Of a stretch of DNA of 64,000 bases, positions 1 to 8,387 are shown piece after piece (position 1 is the first letter of the stretch; every line of letters begins with the position of its first letter). The stretch lies in contig NZ_CP075190.1 of NCBI RefSeq assembly GCF_020510585.1, positions 1,796,001-1,860,000 of the forward strand, in the 5' to 3' direction. The stretch is from Ferribacterium limneticum. Lineage in GTDB: Bacteria > Pseudomonadota > Gammaproteobacteria > Burkholderiales > Rhodocyclaceae. The position numbers were made by a program, and so were the translations under genes. The notes beneath the pieces are model-generated. The model was not told where the DNA came from, ran no database searches, and saw only the letters and a list, made by a program, of their open reading frames with translations.

Positions 1-675
1 GCCGTCGGGCTCGATGAATTCCTGGCACTCGGACTGGTCGCGCTGGCCTTCGGTGTGGCAACACTGGCCTCGACTTATGGTTTTCTTGCCGTTTTCGCCG
101 CTGGGCTGGCCTTGCAACGCGTCAAGGAGCGCTCGCGGGCGCAAAAGGTGCCGGATGAAGTAACGGCCGGCTTGCAGGACAAGGAAGCTCATCTCGCCGT
201 GGCGACCCATCCCGATCTGGCCGGCCCTTACCTGATGCAGGCGGTGCGTGGTTTCAACGAGCAGCTTGAACGTCTTGCCGAGCTGGTCATCGTCCTCGCC
301 GTGGGGGCCATGCTGGCCTATATCGAAGTCGAGCTGGAGACGGTGGTCTTCCTCGTTCTCCTGTTTTTTGTCCTGCGCCCGGTCTCGGTATGGCTGGGCT
401 TGCTGGGGGCTCCGGTCTCGGGTGATCAGCGCCTGTTGATTGCCTGGTTCGGCATTCGCGGTATTGGTTCGATCTACTACCTGATGTTTGCCCTCAATCA
501 CGGACTTACCGGTGCCTTGGCTGATCAGGCAATTAATCTTACGCTCTCGGCCGTGGCCGCATCGATCATCGTGCACGGCATTTCGGTAACGCCTTTGATG
601 TCGCTTTACGCCCGGCGGCAGGCCGGCAAGAGCCGCCGATCCGATTCAGAGAACCGACGCCACGACATTCGCTGA
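1..675 (+). CDS. CPA1-type cation:proton antiporter, C-terminal part
   Basis: The frame is open from the first base, so the N-terminus lies outside the window. The visible 224 residues are hydrophobic, with several membrane spans broken by a charged cytoplasmic stretch (about residues 38-75). The segment LIAWFGIRGIGSIYYL is typical of the late membrane helix of NhaP/CPA1 Na+(K+)/H+ antiporters. It would sit in the inner membrane and exchange monovalent cations for protons. The last 30 bases overlap the end of the convergent pgl gene. Ion specificity cannot be read from this fragment. Confidence 0.85.
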   Translation, partial: AVGLDEFLALGLVALAFGVATLASTYGFLAVFAAGLALQRVKERSRAQKVPDEVTAGLQDKEAHLAVATHPDLAGPYLMQAVRGFNEQLERLAELVIVLAVGAMLAYIEVELETVVFLVLLFFVLRPVSVWLGLLGAPVSGDQRLLIAWFGIRGIGSIYYLMFALNHGLTGALADQAINLTLSAVAASIIVHGISVTPLMSLYARRQAGKSRRSDSENRRHDIR

Positions 676-1344
676 CTGACCCGCTTCAGCATCGGCCAGC
701 AGGCAGGCATCATTGCGCACGGCGTGGGCAATGGGCAGCTTGGCATCTTGCTGCCAGGCGAGCAGGGCAGCTGATTTGTCGGCGCCGGTGACCAATACCA
801 GTTGCTGGCGGCAAGCGCGCAATGTCTGAAAGTTCAGGCTGACCCGTTCGCTGGGCGGTTTTGGCGCCCCGTGCACAGCAATTACCGGGGCAATATGGTC
901 ACCGTTCGTCGAAAACAGGCTGGCGGTATGTCCATCTTCTCCCATGCCGAGCAGCACGAGGTCAAAGGGCTGCCGGTCGACAACCAGTGTTGAATATTCG
1001 GCCGCCGCCCGTGCAGCACCAAGTTCGGCCGGAATAGGGTGAATTTGTCTGGCCGATATGGCCACGGGTGAAAGCCAGACATCCTGCGCCATGCGTGAGT
1101 TTCGTCCGGGGTGGTCGGCCGGCAGGCACCGCTCGTCACTCCAGAATATTTCCCAGGCGCTCCAGTCCTGAGCCATCCCGGCGAGCATTTCATAGGTTCG
1201 TCGCGGCGTATTGCCACCGGCCAGGACGATGCGAAATACCTGGCGTTCACGGATTGCCGCGTCGGCGGCGGCAATAATGATGCGGCAGGCCTGAGCGGCG
1301 ACATCTTCCGATTTTGGCAATATTTTGCTGTTGACCGGAAGCAT
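646..1344 (-). CDS. pgl: 6-phosphogluconolactonase
   Basis: 232 residues, the usual size for the DevB/Pgl family. It hydrolyses 6-phosphogluconolactone to 6-phosphogluconate in the oxidative pentose phosphate pathway. LAGGNTP at residues 41-47 is the phosphate-binding loop; WSDERCLPADHPGRNSRM (from residue 68) and the GMGEDGHTASLF stretch (near residue 133) are family signatures. Its ATG shares one base with the zwf stop codon (TAATG), so it is the last gene of gnd-zwf-pgl and probably translationally coupled. It overlaps the antiporter gene tail to tail by 30 bases. Confidence 0.95.
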   Translation of the reverse strand: MLPVNSKILPKSEDVAAQACRIIIAAADAAIRERQVFRIVLAGGNTPRRTYEMLAGMAQDWSAWEIFWSDERCLPADHPGRNSRMAQDVWLSPVAISARQIHPIPAELGAARAAAEYSTLVVDRQPFDLVLLGMGEDGHTASLFSTNGDHIAPVIAVHGAPKPPSERVSLNFQTLRACRQQLVLVTGADKSAALLAWQQDAKLPIAHAVRNDACLLADAEAGQSANVVASVL

Positions 1345-2807
1345 TAGAGTTTGCTTTCAGGTTTGTCATTGCAGCTCAGCGTCTGCCGCCATTCCCGATC
1401 CGCCTGGCCAAATATCTGGTCCGCTGCTTTCGGCCCCCAACTGCCAACCGGGTATTGCAATGGCGGGCGCTCGTCGTCGGCCCAGCCGCGCATGACGGGA
1501 TCGACCACATTCCATGCCGCCTTGACCTCGTCATAGCGCAGGAAGAGCGAACGATCACCCTGAATGACATCCATCAGCAAGTCTTCGTAAGCGTCGGCCT
1601 TGCGTTCGCCGGGATTGCCGACCGACGCATCCATCGAAATCTGACGGGTGCGGGTTTCCTGGCCGGGCACCTTGGCGGATATTTCCATCTGCACCACATC
1701 GTCCGGCTGAATGCCGATCAGCAACCAGTTCGGATGGACGGCGGAGGCCCCCGATCCTTGAAAAAGCTGCATCGGTGGTTCGCGGAAACGCACGGCAACC
1801 ATCGAGCGCCGCTCCTTAAGGCGCTTGCCGGTACGCAGATAGAACGGCACATCGCGCCAGCGCCAGTTATCGACATAAAGCTTGAGCGCGGCATAAGTTT
1901 CCGTATGACTGCCGGCGGCGACGCCCGCCTCCTGCTGATAGCCGGCATACTGGGCGCGCACCGCATGGCTGGCCAGTTGCGGCTGGCCCAATGGACGAAT
2001 CGAGCGCAGCACCTTGACCTTTTCATCACGCAGCGATTCGGCCTCCAGCGATACCGGCGGCTCCATCGCCAGCAAGGCCAGTACTTGCAGCAGGTGGCTC
2101 TGGATCATGTCGCGCGTCGCGCCGCCATGCCGGTCGTAATAATTGGCCCGACCGTCCAGACCGATGGTTTCGGCGTGCGTGATCTGAACGTGGTCGATGT
2201 AATGGCGGTTCCACAGCGGTTCCAGGATCATGTTGGCAAAGCGCAGGACCAGCAGATTCTGTACGGATTCCTTGCCGACGTAATGATCGATGCGGTAAAT
2301 CTGCTCTTCGTCGAGGCGCGTATTGAGCTCATGCTGCAAGTCGCGTGCGCTTTGCAGGTCGTGGCCGAAGGGCTTTTCGATCACCATCCGTCGCCAGCCT
2401 GTGCGCTCCACCAGCAAGCCGGCCTGGGCCAGCCTGATGGTGATCGGCACGTAGAACTCGGGGCTGACCGAGAGGTAGAAAATCACGTTGTTGCCGCACA
2501 CGCTAGCCCCCATCCAGGCATCAAGCGCCTGATAGAAGGCCGCATCTTCCAGGTTGCCGGCGAGATAGTCGATGCGCTGGAGAAAGCTGTCGAGTAGCGC
2601 CGCATCGGCTGTTTGCAGATGCTTTTCTACCTCGGCTCGCCAACTATCCTGGGCATAGGGCGTCCGGCCGCAGCCTAGAATACGGACGTCTGGTGCGAGG
2701 TGACCCAGGCTGTGCAACTGGTACAAGGCGGGCAGGAGCTTGGCCATCGCCAGATTGCCGGTCGCCCCGAAGATGACGTAGGCGTGCGATTCGCTGGCGC
2801 AATTCAT
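1344..2807 (-). CDS. zwf: Glucose-6-phosphate 1-dehydrogenase
   Basis: 487 residues, full length. It oxidises glucose 6-phosphate to 6-phosphogluconolactone with reduction of NAD(P)+. The Rossmann loop is FGATGNLAMAK at residues 13-23; the substrate and active-site motif RIDHYVGKE lies at 172-180, with the catalytic region around His175. The start overlaps the gnd stop (ATGA) and the stop overlaps the pgl start, so gnd, zwf and pgl are translated as one tight unit. Antisense ORFs over this gene are codon-bias shadows. Confidence 0.96.
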   Translation of the reverse strand: MNCASESHAYVIFGATGNLAMAKLLPALYQLHSLGHLAPDVRILGCGRTPYAQDSWRAEVEKHLQTADAALLDSFLQRIDYLAGNLEDAAFYQALDAWMGASVCGNNVIFYLSVSPEFYVPITIRLAQAGLLVERTGWRRMVIEKPFGHDLQSARDLQHELNTRLDEEQIYRIDHYVGKESVQNLLVLRFANMILEPLWNRHYIDHVQITHAETIGLDGRANYYDRHGGATRDMIQSHLLQVLALLAMEPPVSLEAESLRDEKVKVLRSIRPLGQPQLASHAVRAQYAGYQQEAGVAAGSHTETYAALKLYVDNWRWRDVPFYLRTGKRLKERRSMVAVRFREPPMQLFQGSGASAVHPNWLLIGIQPDDVVQMEISAKVPGQETRTRQISMDASVGNPGERKADAYEDLLMDVIQGDRSLFLRYDEVKAAWNVVDPVMRGWADDERPPLQYPVGSWGPKAADQIFGQADREWRQTLSCNDKPESKL

Positions 2808-4243
2808 GACGCGATCTCTTCGCCGCCATCGCCCAGCCAGCGGGTGTGAAAGTGGTTCGACTCGTCGCCGTCGGTACGCTGGTAGGTGTGCGCACCAAAG
2901 AAATCCCGCTGTGCCTGAATGATGTTGGCCGAGCCGTTGGCGCAGCGATAGCCGTCGTAGAACGACAGGGCCGAACTCAGAGCCGGTGCCGCTACCCCAT
3001 GCTTGACAGCGAGCATCACCGCGAGACGCCAGCCGGCTTCCGAGGCTTTGACTTCGGCCGCAAAAAACGGGTCCTGTAGCAGGCTGGGCGGCACTGGCTC
3101 ACGTTCAAAGCTGTTCTTGATGTCGGTCAGAAAGCGGCTGCGGATGATGCAGCCAGCACGCCAGAGCAGGGCGATGTCACCAAACGGCAAGGCCCAGCCG
3201 TTCGTTTTGGCAGCGGATTGCATGAGCATGAAGCCCTGGGTGTAGGAGACCAGTTTCGCGGCATACAAGGCGTCGTGCAGAGCATCGAGATACATCGATC
3301 TGTCCGACTCTGCCACGAGCGTCGGAACACTGCCGAGCAGCGCTGCGGCGGCAACCCGTTCGGACTTTCGCGCCGATAGCATGCGGGCATGCACAGCTTC
3401 GCTGATCAGGGTTAGCGGCACGGCATTGGCGAGGGCATCATGGGCGGTCCACACACCGGTGCCTTTATTCCCGGCCATGTCGAGAATCCGCTCAACCAGA
3501 GGGCTGCCGTCGCGATCGCGCTGACGCAGTATGCGGGCGGTGATTTCGATCAGATAGGATTCAAGCCGACCGCCATTCCAGGCCGCGAAGCAGTCGGCCA
3601 TGTCGTCGTGGCTGAGGCCGAGGGCATGTTGCATGAGGTGGCAGACTTCGGCGATCAGTTGCATGTCGCCGTATTCAATACCGTTGTGAATCATCTTGAC
3701 GTAATGGCCGGCCCCGCCATCGCCCAGCCATTGGCAGCAAGGTACGCCGTCAACCCGGGCGGCGATGGCCTGAAACATGTCGCGGATGACAGGCCAGGCA
3801 GCGGCAGCCCCGCCGGGCATCAGTGACGGCCCGAAGCGGGCGCCGTCCTCGCCACCGGAAACACCCATTCCGACGAAATGGATGCCCCAGGCGGCCAGCT
3901 CAAGCCACCGGCGATTGCTGTCCTGATAGTTGGAGTTGCCGCCGTCGATCACGATGTCGCCGGGTTCCAGCAAGGGCTGCAGTTGTTCGATGACCGCCTC
4001 GACGGCCCGACCGGCAGTCACCATGAGCAGAATCACGCGGGGCGAGCCAAGCTGGCTGACCAATTGCTGAAGATTGTCGGCCACGGCGATGGTCCGGCCT
4101 TGCCCATGAGTCTCGATGAATTCTGAGGTAACCGCACTTGTCCGGTTGTACACGCTCACGCGGTAGCCCTTGTCGCTCAGGTTGAGCGCCAGATTGGCAC
4201 CCATCACGCCAAGGCCAACGATGCCGATGTCTGATTTGGTCAT
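2804..4243 (-). CDS. gnd: 6-phosphogluconate dehydrogenase, decarboxylating
   Basis: 479 residues from the ATG at 4243. It converts 6-phosphogluconate to ribulose 5-phosphate, CO2 and NADPH. The N-terminus has the dinucleotide-binding loop GLGVMGANLAL at residues 10-20; later come VDGGNSNYQDSNRR-type and GMGVSGGEDGARFGPS substrate loops. The open frame runs upstream to 4543, but that extension is low-complexity, lies over the neighbouring gene and has no family similarity, so I start at MTKSDIG. A small hairpin (4300-4315) follows the upstream aldehyde dehydrogenase gene, 57 bases before this start, and could influence transcript stability. Confidence 0.95.
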   Translation of the reverse strand: MTKSDIGIVGLGVMGANLALNLSDKGYRVSVYNRTSAVTSEFIETHGQGRTIAVADNLQQLVSQLGSPRVILLMVTAGRAVEAVIEQLQPLLEPGDIVIDGGNSNYQDSNRRWLELAAWGIHFVGMGVSGGEDGARFGPSLMPGGAAAAWPVIRDMFQAIAARVDGVPCCQWLGDGGAGHYVKMIHNGIEYGDMQLIAEVCHLMQHALGLSHDDMADCFAAWNGGRLESYLIEITARILRQRDRDGSPLVERILDMAGNKGTGVWTAHDALANAVPLTLISEAVHARMLSARKSERVAAAALLGSVPTLVAESDRSMYLDALHDALYAAKLVSYTQGFMLMQSAAKTNGWALPFGDIALLWRAGCIIRSRFLTDIKNSFEREPVPPSLLQDPFFAAEVKASEAGWRLAVMLAVKHGVAAPALSSALSFYDGYRCANGSANIIQAQRDFFGAHTYQRTDGDESNHFHTRWLGDGGEEIAS

Positions 4244-4317
4244 GCCAGCGTCTACCTTCGTATAGTGTCGTGCCGTTGTCGGAATGACCACGTTCTTTTC
4301 GGGAGATTCCTCCCGCC

Positions 4318-5946
4318 TCAGAGAATGAAGTGGGTATTGATGAAATTCGATTTGTTGCCGAGCACGATGGCGTCGAGCAGTTTTTTTGACGCCTCGGTCT
4401 GCTTGGCGGCGACCATGGTGCGGATCGAGAAGGCGCGCAGGGCGTCGTGCACGGACAGCGTGCCTTCGGCCGAATCCTTGCGGCCGACGAAGGGGAAGAC
4501 ATCCGGGCCGCGCTGGCACTGGCAATTGATATTGACCCGACACACCTGATTGACCAGGGTATCGACCAACGAGGCGATCTGCCCCGGATCGCTGCCGAAG
4601 ATGCTGACCTGCTGGCCGTGGTCGGAGGTGATCACATAGTCGAGTGGCGTCTCGATGTCCTCGAAGGTAGCGACCGGGATGATCGGCCCGAACTGTTCCT
4701 CGCGGTAGAGCTTCATGCCCTCTTTGACTGGAAAGAGCACGGCCGGATAGAACAGGGTTTCGACCGTGCCGCCGCCGCCCGGGTTGATCACCTTGGCGCC
4801 TTTTTCAATGGCATCGGCGATGCACTCGTTCATGTAGGCGACCATTTCCATCTCGGGCAGCGGCGTCAGCATGACGCCTGCTTCCCACGGCATGCCGATG
4901 GCCAGCTTGCCGACCTCTTCGCAGAAGCGGCGCAGGAATTGTTCGGCAATCGACTGGTGCACCAGGATCATCTTGATCGCCGTGCACCGCTGGCCGTTGA
5001 AGGAGAGCGACCCGGTGATGCATTCCTTGACCGTCAGCTCGATGTCGGCGTCGGCCATGATGATCGCCGCGTTCTTGGCGCCGAGGCCGAGAATGGCGCG
5101 CAGGCGGTTGGTCTTCGGGTGCGATTTCTTGAGCTGGTCGGCTACTTCAGAGGAGCCGATCAGGGCCAGTACATTGACCTTGCCCGACCCCATGATGTGC
5201 GGCACGACGACGTGACCCTGGCCGTAAACAATGTTGATGACGCCCGGCGGGAAGGCGCTGCGGAAGGCTTCGAGCATCGGGTAATAGAGCAGCACGCCGA
5301 AACGCGGCGGCTTGAAGAGCACGACATTGCCCATGATCAGCGCCGGGATCAGCGTGCTGAAGGTCTCGTTCATCGGGTAGTTGTACGGCCCCATGCACAG
5401 CGCGATGCCGACCGGCGAGCGGCGGATCTGGGCGATGGTGCCGTCGACAATCTCGAAGCGCGAATTGCTGTTGTCGAGCCGCTTGAGCTCCTCGACGGTG
5501 GCGCGGATGTAGTCGATGGTGCGGTCGAATTCCTTCTGCGAATCGGCCAGGCTCTTGCCGATTTCCCACATGATCAGGTTCACGATCTCGCGGCGGCGGG
5601 CGACGATCTGGTTGGTGAAGTCGCCGACGCAGGCAATGCGTTCGGCCACCGACAGGTTCGGCCACTGGCCGCGACCGTGATCGTAGGCGGTAACGGCGGC
5701 GGCCAGCGCTGCATCAGCCTCGACGGTGCCGGTGACTGGCACGCTGCCCAGTTCGACATGGCTCAGCGTGCCATCGGCCGCCTGGACGCAGACCGGCGAA
5801 TGCACCGTCCGCGTCTCGCCTTTCCAAATCTGCATTTCGCCGTTGATCAGAATGGCGCGTTGGTGGATGGGGGCGAGAATCCGGCAGTCGCCGGGAATCT
5901 CGCTTTCGCGCGGGAACAGTGCGGCCAGCTGCTCGGCGGTTTTCAT
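4318..5946 (-). CDS. GAPN-like aldehyde dehydrogenase
   Basis: 542 residues of the aldehyde dehydrogenase superfamily, closest by my reading to non-phosphorylating NADP-dependent glyceraldehyde-3-phosphate dehydrogenases. The thiol nucleophile is Cys321 (FNGQRC) and the oxyanion Asn is Asn189 (GPYNYPMN). The general-base Glu expected 34 residues before the Cys is Gly287 (segment ILGLGAKN), so hydrolytic deacylation may be altered or another residue may serve; CoA-acylating family members also lack this Glu. It lies in the leftward unit between a lipoprotein gene (3-base gap) and gnd, which suits a role in triose phosphate or NADPH supply. The substrate assignment is tentative. Confidence 0.8.
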   Translation of the reverse strand: MKTAEQLAALFPRESEIPGDCRILAPIHQRAILINGEMQIWKGETRTVHSPVCVQAADGTLSHVELGSVPVTGTVEADAALAAAVTAYDHGRGQWPNLSVAERIACVGDFTNQIVARRREIVNLIMWEIGKSLADSQKEFDRTIDYIRATVEELKRLDNSNSRFEIVDGTIAQIRRSPVGIALCMGPYNYPMNETFSTLIPALIMGNVVLFKPPRFGVLLYYPMLEAFRSAFPPGVINIVYGQGHVVVPHIMGSGKVNVLALIGSSEVADQLKKSHPKTNRLRAILGLGAKNAAIIMADADIELTVKECITGSLSFNGQRCTAIKMILVHQSIAEQFLRRFCEEVGKLAIGMPWEAGVMLTPLPEMEMVAYMNECIADAIEKGAKVINPGGGGTVETLFYPAVLFPVKEGMKLYREEQFGPIIPVATFEDIETPLDYVITSDHGQQVSIFGSDPGQIASLVDTLVNQVCRVNINCQCQRGPDVFPFVGRKDSAEGTLSVHDALRAFSIRTMVAAKQTEASKKLLDAIVLGNKSNFINTHFIL

Positions 5947-5949
5947 CGG

Positions 5950-6144
5950 CTAGTAGCGGTTCGGATTGTTCGGACGCGTGTCATGGCGATCCGGCACACC
6001 ATCGCGGTCGCGATCATGGCTGCGATTCGGTTGGCCATCGCGATCCCCGCGGTGTCTGTCTCCGTCACGATAGGGACCGTCGTATACGACACAGCCGGAT
6101 AACAGGCTGGTGATGGCAATCAATATAACGGCAAGTTTTTTCAT
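5950..6144 (-). CDS. Small lipoprotein with Asp-rich calcium-type repeat
   Basis: 64 residues. The signal peptide MKKLAVILIAITSLLSGC ends in a lipobox (LLSGC, Cys18). The mature part is almost entirely charged, rich in Asp, Arg and His, and ends with DRDRDGVPDRHDTRPNNP, which resembles the calcium-binding repeats of thrombospondin type 3 and OmpA-linker proteins. It should be anchored in the envelope. A ribosome-binding site (GAGG) precedes the ATG. It sits 9 bases after osmC and 3 bases before the aldehyde dehydrogenase gene. Function unknown. Confidence 0.8.
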   Translation of the reverse strand: MKKLAVILIAITSLLSGCVVYDGPYRDGDRHRGDRDGQPNRSHDRDRDGVPDRHDTRPNNPNRY

Positions 6145-6153
6145 GGGATTACC

Positions 6154-6582
6154 TCACTGGGTTTCAAGTTGGACGGACAGGGTGATCGGAGCGTTCAATA
6201 GTTTTGATACCGGGCATTCATGTTTGGCGATATTGGCGACGCGTTCCAGATCGGCCTTGCTCGCTCCCGGAACACTGGCTTTCAGGTCGAGATGGATGGC
6301 GGTGATCGAGAATGCCCCGTCAACCTTGGCGAAGGTCACGACAGCCTCGGTTTGCAGGCGATCCGCTGTCATGCCTTCCTTCTCCAGTTGCGCCGCCAGA
6401 GCCATGCTGAAGCAGCCGGCGTGGGCGGCGGCGATCAGCTCCTCCGGGTTGGTGCCGGGGCCTTCCTCAAAGCGCTCCTTGAAGCCGTATTGAGCCTTGG
6501 CCAATATTCCACTTTGCGTCGAGATGGTTCCGGTGCCTTTCTGGAGGCCGCCACTCCAGGCGGCTGATGCAGTTCTTTTCAT
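6154..6582 (-). CDS. osmC: OsmC-family peroxiredoxin
   Basis: 142 residues, typical for OsmC/Ohr proteins, which reduce organic hydroperoxides with a pair of cysteines. The two conserved cysteines are seen in AHAGCFSMAL and KHECPVSKLL; the motif GTNPEELIAAAHAGCFSMAL is characteristic of OsmC rather than Ohr. A strong AAGGAAG site precedes the ATG. It lies 21 bases after the CHRD gene in the leftward stress and carbon unit, matching osmotic or peroxide stress expression. Confidence 0.93.
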   Translation of the reverse strand: MKRTASAAWSGGLQKGTGTISTQSGILAKAQYGFKERFEEGPGTNPEELIAAAHAGCFSMALAAQLEKEGMTADRLQTEAVVTFAKVDGAFSITAIHLDLKASVPGASKADLERVANIAKHECPVSKLLNAPITLSVQLETQ

Positions 6583-6603
6583 GGTGACTTCCTTGCCGAC
6601 TGG

Positions 6604-7056
6604 TCAGTTGGCGATGCGTATCGGCTTGCCCGGCAGTTGCGCCCGGATTTCGCCGTTCGGGTGGGCCTCGCTATGGACGTTGACGTACAGATTGCCAGCC
6701 AGATAGGCGGTGTACTGGGCTTCGCTCAGCCTGGCGTCGGCGGGTACCGTGAATGCCTTGTCGCCCTTTTTGATCAGGGTAACGATCGGCGGCCCATTCT
6801 TGCCGACCGCGCCCTCGTGGATATGCGCCATCGTCGGCACCATGTCCGAGATGTCAATACTGCCGCTAACCGAGCGATTGGGCAGGACGCTGATATTCAC
6901 CTTGCCGGTTGCCGAAGTAGTGACGGGGGGCACCTCGGCCGCACCGCTCAGAGAAATCGAGATGGGCGACTCGGCGTACAGATTGGCCGCTGCCAGCAGC
7001 ATTGCCAGCGGGACCAGGCGGCTGAACAGGCGGCTGAAGCTTGATTGCGTGGTCAT
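6604..7056 (-). CDS. Exported CHRD-domain protein
   Basis: 150 residues from the ATG at 7056, chosen because GGAGG lies 9 bases upstream; the open frame extends to 7182 without a better site. An N-terminal signal peptide (LFSRLVPLAMLLAAANLYAE) leads to a single CHRD domain. This fold was first noted in chordin and occurs in many bacterial secreted proteins of unknown role; visible motifs are SLSGAAEVPPVTTSATG, AHIHEGAVGKNG and LYVNVHSEAHPNGEIRAQL. It is the first gene of the leftward unit and lies downstream of regulatory site 1. Confidence 0.85.
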   Translation of the reverse strand: MTTQSSFSRLFSRLVPLAMLLAAANLYAESPISISLSGAAEVPPVTTSATGKVNISVLPNRSVSGSIDISDMVPTMAHIHEGAVGKNGPPIVTLIKKGDKAFTVPADARLSEAQYTAYLAGNLYVNVHSEAHPNGEIRAQLPGKPIRIAN

Positions 7057-7115
7057 TTGGGGCGCCTCCGGGGGGAAAGGGAACAAGCATGGTGCGCCGG
7101 AGGGGAGCCGGTTTC

Positions 7116-7131
7116 TGTTCGCCAACGCACA
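7116..7131 (-). promoter_or_regulatory. Putative CRP/FNR-type operator, site 1
   Basis: TGTTCGCCAACGCACA, one copy of the 16-bp near-palindrome shared by several promoters in this window. Its centre lies 29.5 bp from a weak leftward -10 candidate (CACCAT, 7094-7089), placing it near -41.5 for the CHRD-osmC unit. The assignment rests on recurrence and spacing only. Confidence 0.5.
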
Positions 7132-7153
7132 CAGCCTCAATTCCCGTTGTCTA

Positions 7154-7169
7154 TGTTGGCTGGCGCACT
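7154..7169 (+). promoter_or_regulatory. Putative CRP/FNR-type operator, site 2
   Basis: TGTTGGCTGGCGCACT, second copy in the same divergent region, 38 bp centre to centre from site 1. A rightward -10 candidate (CATAGT, 7191-7196) begins 29.5 bp from the site centre, which would put the site at -41.5 of a promoter reading into the small ORF, cbpA, cbpM and onward. Confidence 0.5.
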
Positions 7170-7238
7170 GAATTGTTTTCATTCGGACTGCATAGTCGTC
7201 GTGGCAGCACAGGGCTGCCCTGGTATTGGAGGTCGCAG

Positions 7239-7424
7239 ATGAATGACGAAATAGAACACGAACACCTCAAACCCACTCGCCACCTCGCCACACAAGCGGG
7301 GTGTTGTCATTGGACGCCGATCGTTCCCGGCTCGGCCGATGCGCCGGCTGGGGCCAGGGAAGAAACGGTGACGCCAAACCCGGTGGAATCCGCTGCGCCT
7401 TCTGGCGAGAAAAAGCCGGATTGA
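7239..7424 (+). CDS. Small hypothetical protein upstream of cbpA
   Basis: 61 residues from the ATG at 7239, preceded by GGAGGT at a good distance (7229-7233). It is polar and Pro/Glu/His-rich, with a CC pair (AGCCHW) and no signal or membrane segment. It ends 13 bases before cbpA and follows regulatory site 2, so it could be the first gene of the cbpA transcript. No family recognised. The strong ribosome-binding site is the main support; it may be a poorly conserved leader ORF. Confidence 0.45.
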   Translation: MNDEIEHEHLKPTRHLATQAGCCHWTPIVPGSADAPAGAREETVTPNPVESAAPSGEKKPD

Positions 7425-7437
7425 GCGAATCCATCTG

Positions 7438-8385
7438 ATGGAATTCAAGGATTACTACAAGATCATGGGGGTGGCGCGCGACGCGACCCAGGACGAGATC
7501 AAGCGCGCCTATCGGCAACTGGCGCGCAAATACCATCCGGACGTCAGCAAGGATCCGGCGGCCGAGGCGCGTTTCAAGGAACTCGGCGAGGCCAACGCGG
7601 TGCTCAAGGATATCGAAAAGCGTGCCGCCTACGACCGGTTGGGCGCCAACTGGCAGGCCGGGCAGGATTTCCGGCCGCCGCCGGACTGGAATGCCGGTTT
7701 CGAGTTTTCCGGCGATGGCGGGAACGGCAAGGGCGCCGAGGATTTCAGCGATTTTTTCGAATCCCTGTATGGCCATGGTTTTGCCGGTACAAGCCGGGGC
7801 CAGCGAGAGTTTCATGCCCGCGGCGAGGACCGGCACGCCCAGGTCATGATCGATCTGGCCGACGCCTACAGCGGTGCGACCCGGATCATCACGCTCCGTA
7901 CGCCCGAGGTGGATGCCAACGGCCGGGTGACGATGCGCTCGCATCAGCTCAATGTCACCATTCCGCGCGGCGTTCGGGCCGGGCAGCACATTCGTCTGGC
8001 CGGGCAGGGCGCACCGGGCATCGGGCAGGGCAAGGCCGGCGATCTCTATCTCGAGGTGGCGTTCAATCCGCACGCCCATTTCCGGGTCGAGCAGCGCGAT
8101 GTCTTTCTCGATTTGCCGCTGGCGCCATGGGAAGCGGCGCTGGGGGCGACGGTCAGCGTGCCGATCCCAAACGCTATGGTCGACCTGAAAATTCCGCCAA
8201 ATTCGAAATCCGGCAGCAAGCTGCGGCTCAAGGGCAAAGGCATTCCGGGCAACACGCCGGGCGACTTCTACGTTGTCTTGCAGGTGGTTTTGCCGACGGC
8301 TGACAGCGACGCCGACCGGGCTTTCTACGCCAGCATGGCCGAGCAGTTCAAATCCTTCAAACCGTGGTCCAGACTGGGAGCATAA
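7438..8385 (+). CDS. cbpA: Curved DNA-binding protein CbpA, DnaJ-type co-chaperone
   Basis: 315 residues. The J domain (residues 1-70) carries the HPD triad in KYHPDVSKD; a Gly/Phe-type linker follows (about 75-120), then two DnaJ C-terminal beta domains (about 130-305). There is no Cys-rich zinc domain, which marks it as CbpA rather than DnaJ. CbpA stimulates DnaK and binds curved DNA in the nucleoid, mostly in stationary phase in E. coli. The next gene encodes its modulator CbpM two bases downstream. Confidence 0.93.
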   Translation: MEFKDYYKIMGVARDATQDEIKRAYRQLARKYHPDVSKDPAAEARFKELGEANAVLKDIEKRAAYDRLGANWQAGQDFRPPPDWNAGFEFSGDGGNGKGAEDFSDFFESLYGHGFAGTSRGQREFHARGEDRHAQVMIDLADAYSGATRIITLRTPEVDANGRVTMRSHQLNVTIPRGVRAGQHIRLAGQGAPGIGQGKAGDLYLEVAFNPHAHFRVEQRDVFLDLPLAPWEAALGATVSVPIPNAMVDLKIPPNSKSGSKLRLKGKGIPGNTPGDFYVVLQVVLPTADSDADRAFYASMAEQFKSFKPWSRLGA

Positions 8386-8387
8386 GC

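Noticed and set aside
1306..1345. Possible repeat copy at the zwf-pgl junction
   Set aside because: 23 of 36 matches found after the pattern was known; too weak to list as a feature.
4244..4543. 100-codon N-terminal extension of gnd
   Set aside because: Low-complexity Arg/Pro sequence overlapping the upstream gene; the family starts at the ATG at 4243.
4447..6102. 551-codon plus-strand ORF opposite the aldehyde dehydrogenase gene
   Set aside because: Composition rich in His, Asp and Arg typical of antisense reading; the opposite strand encodes a clear family member.
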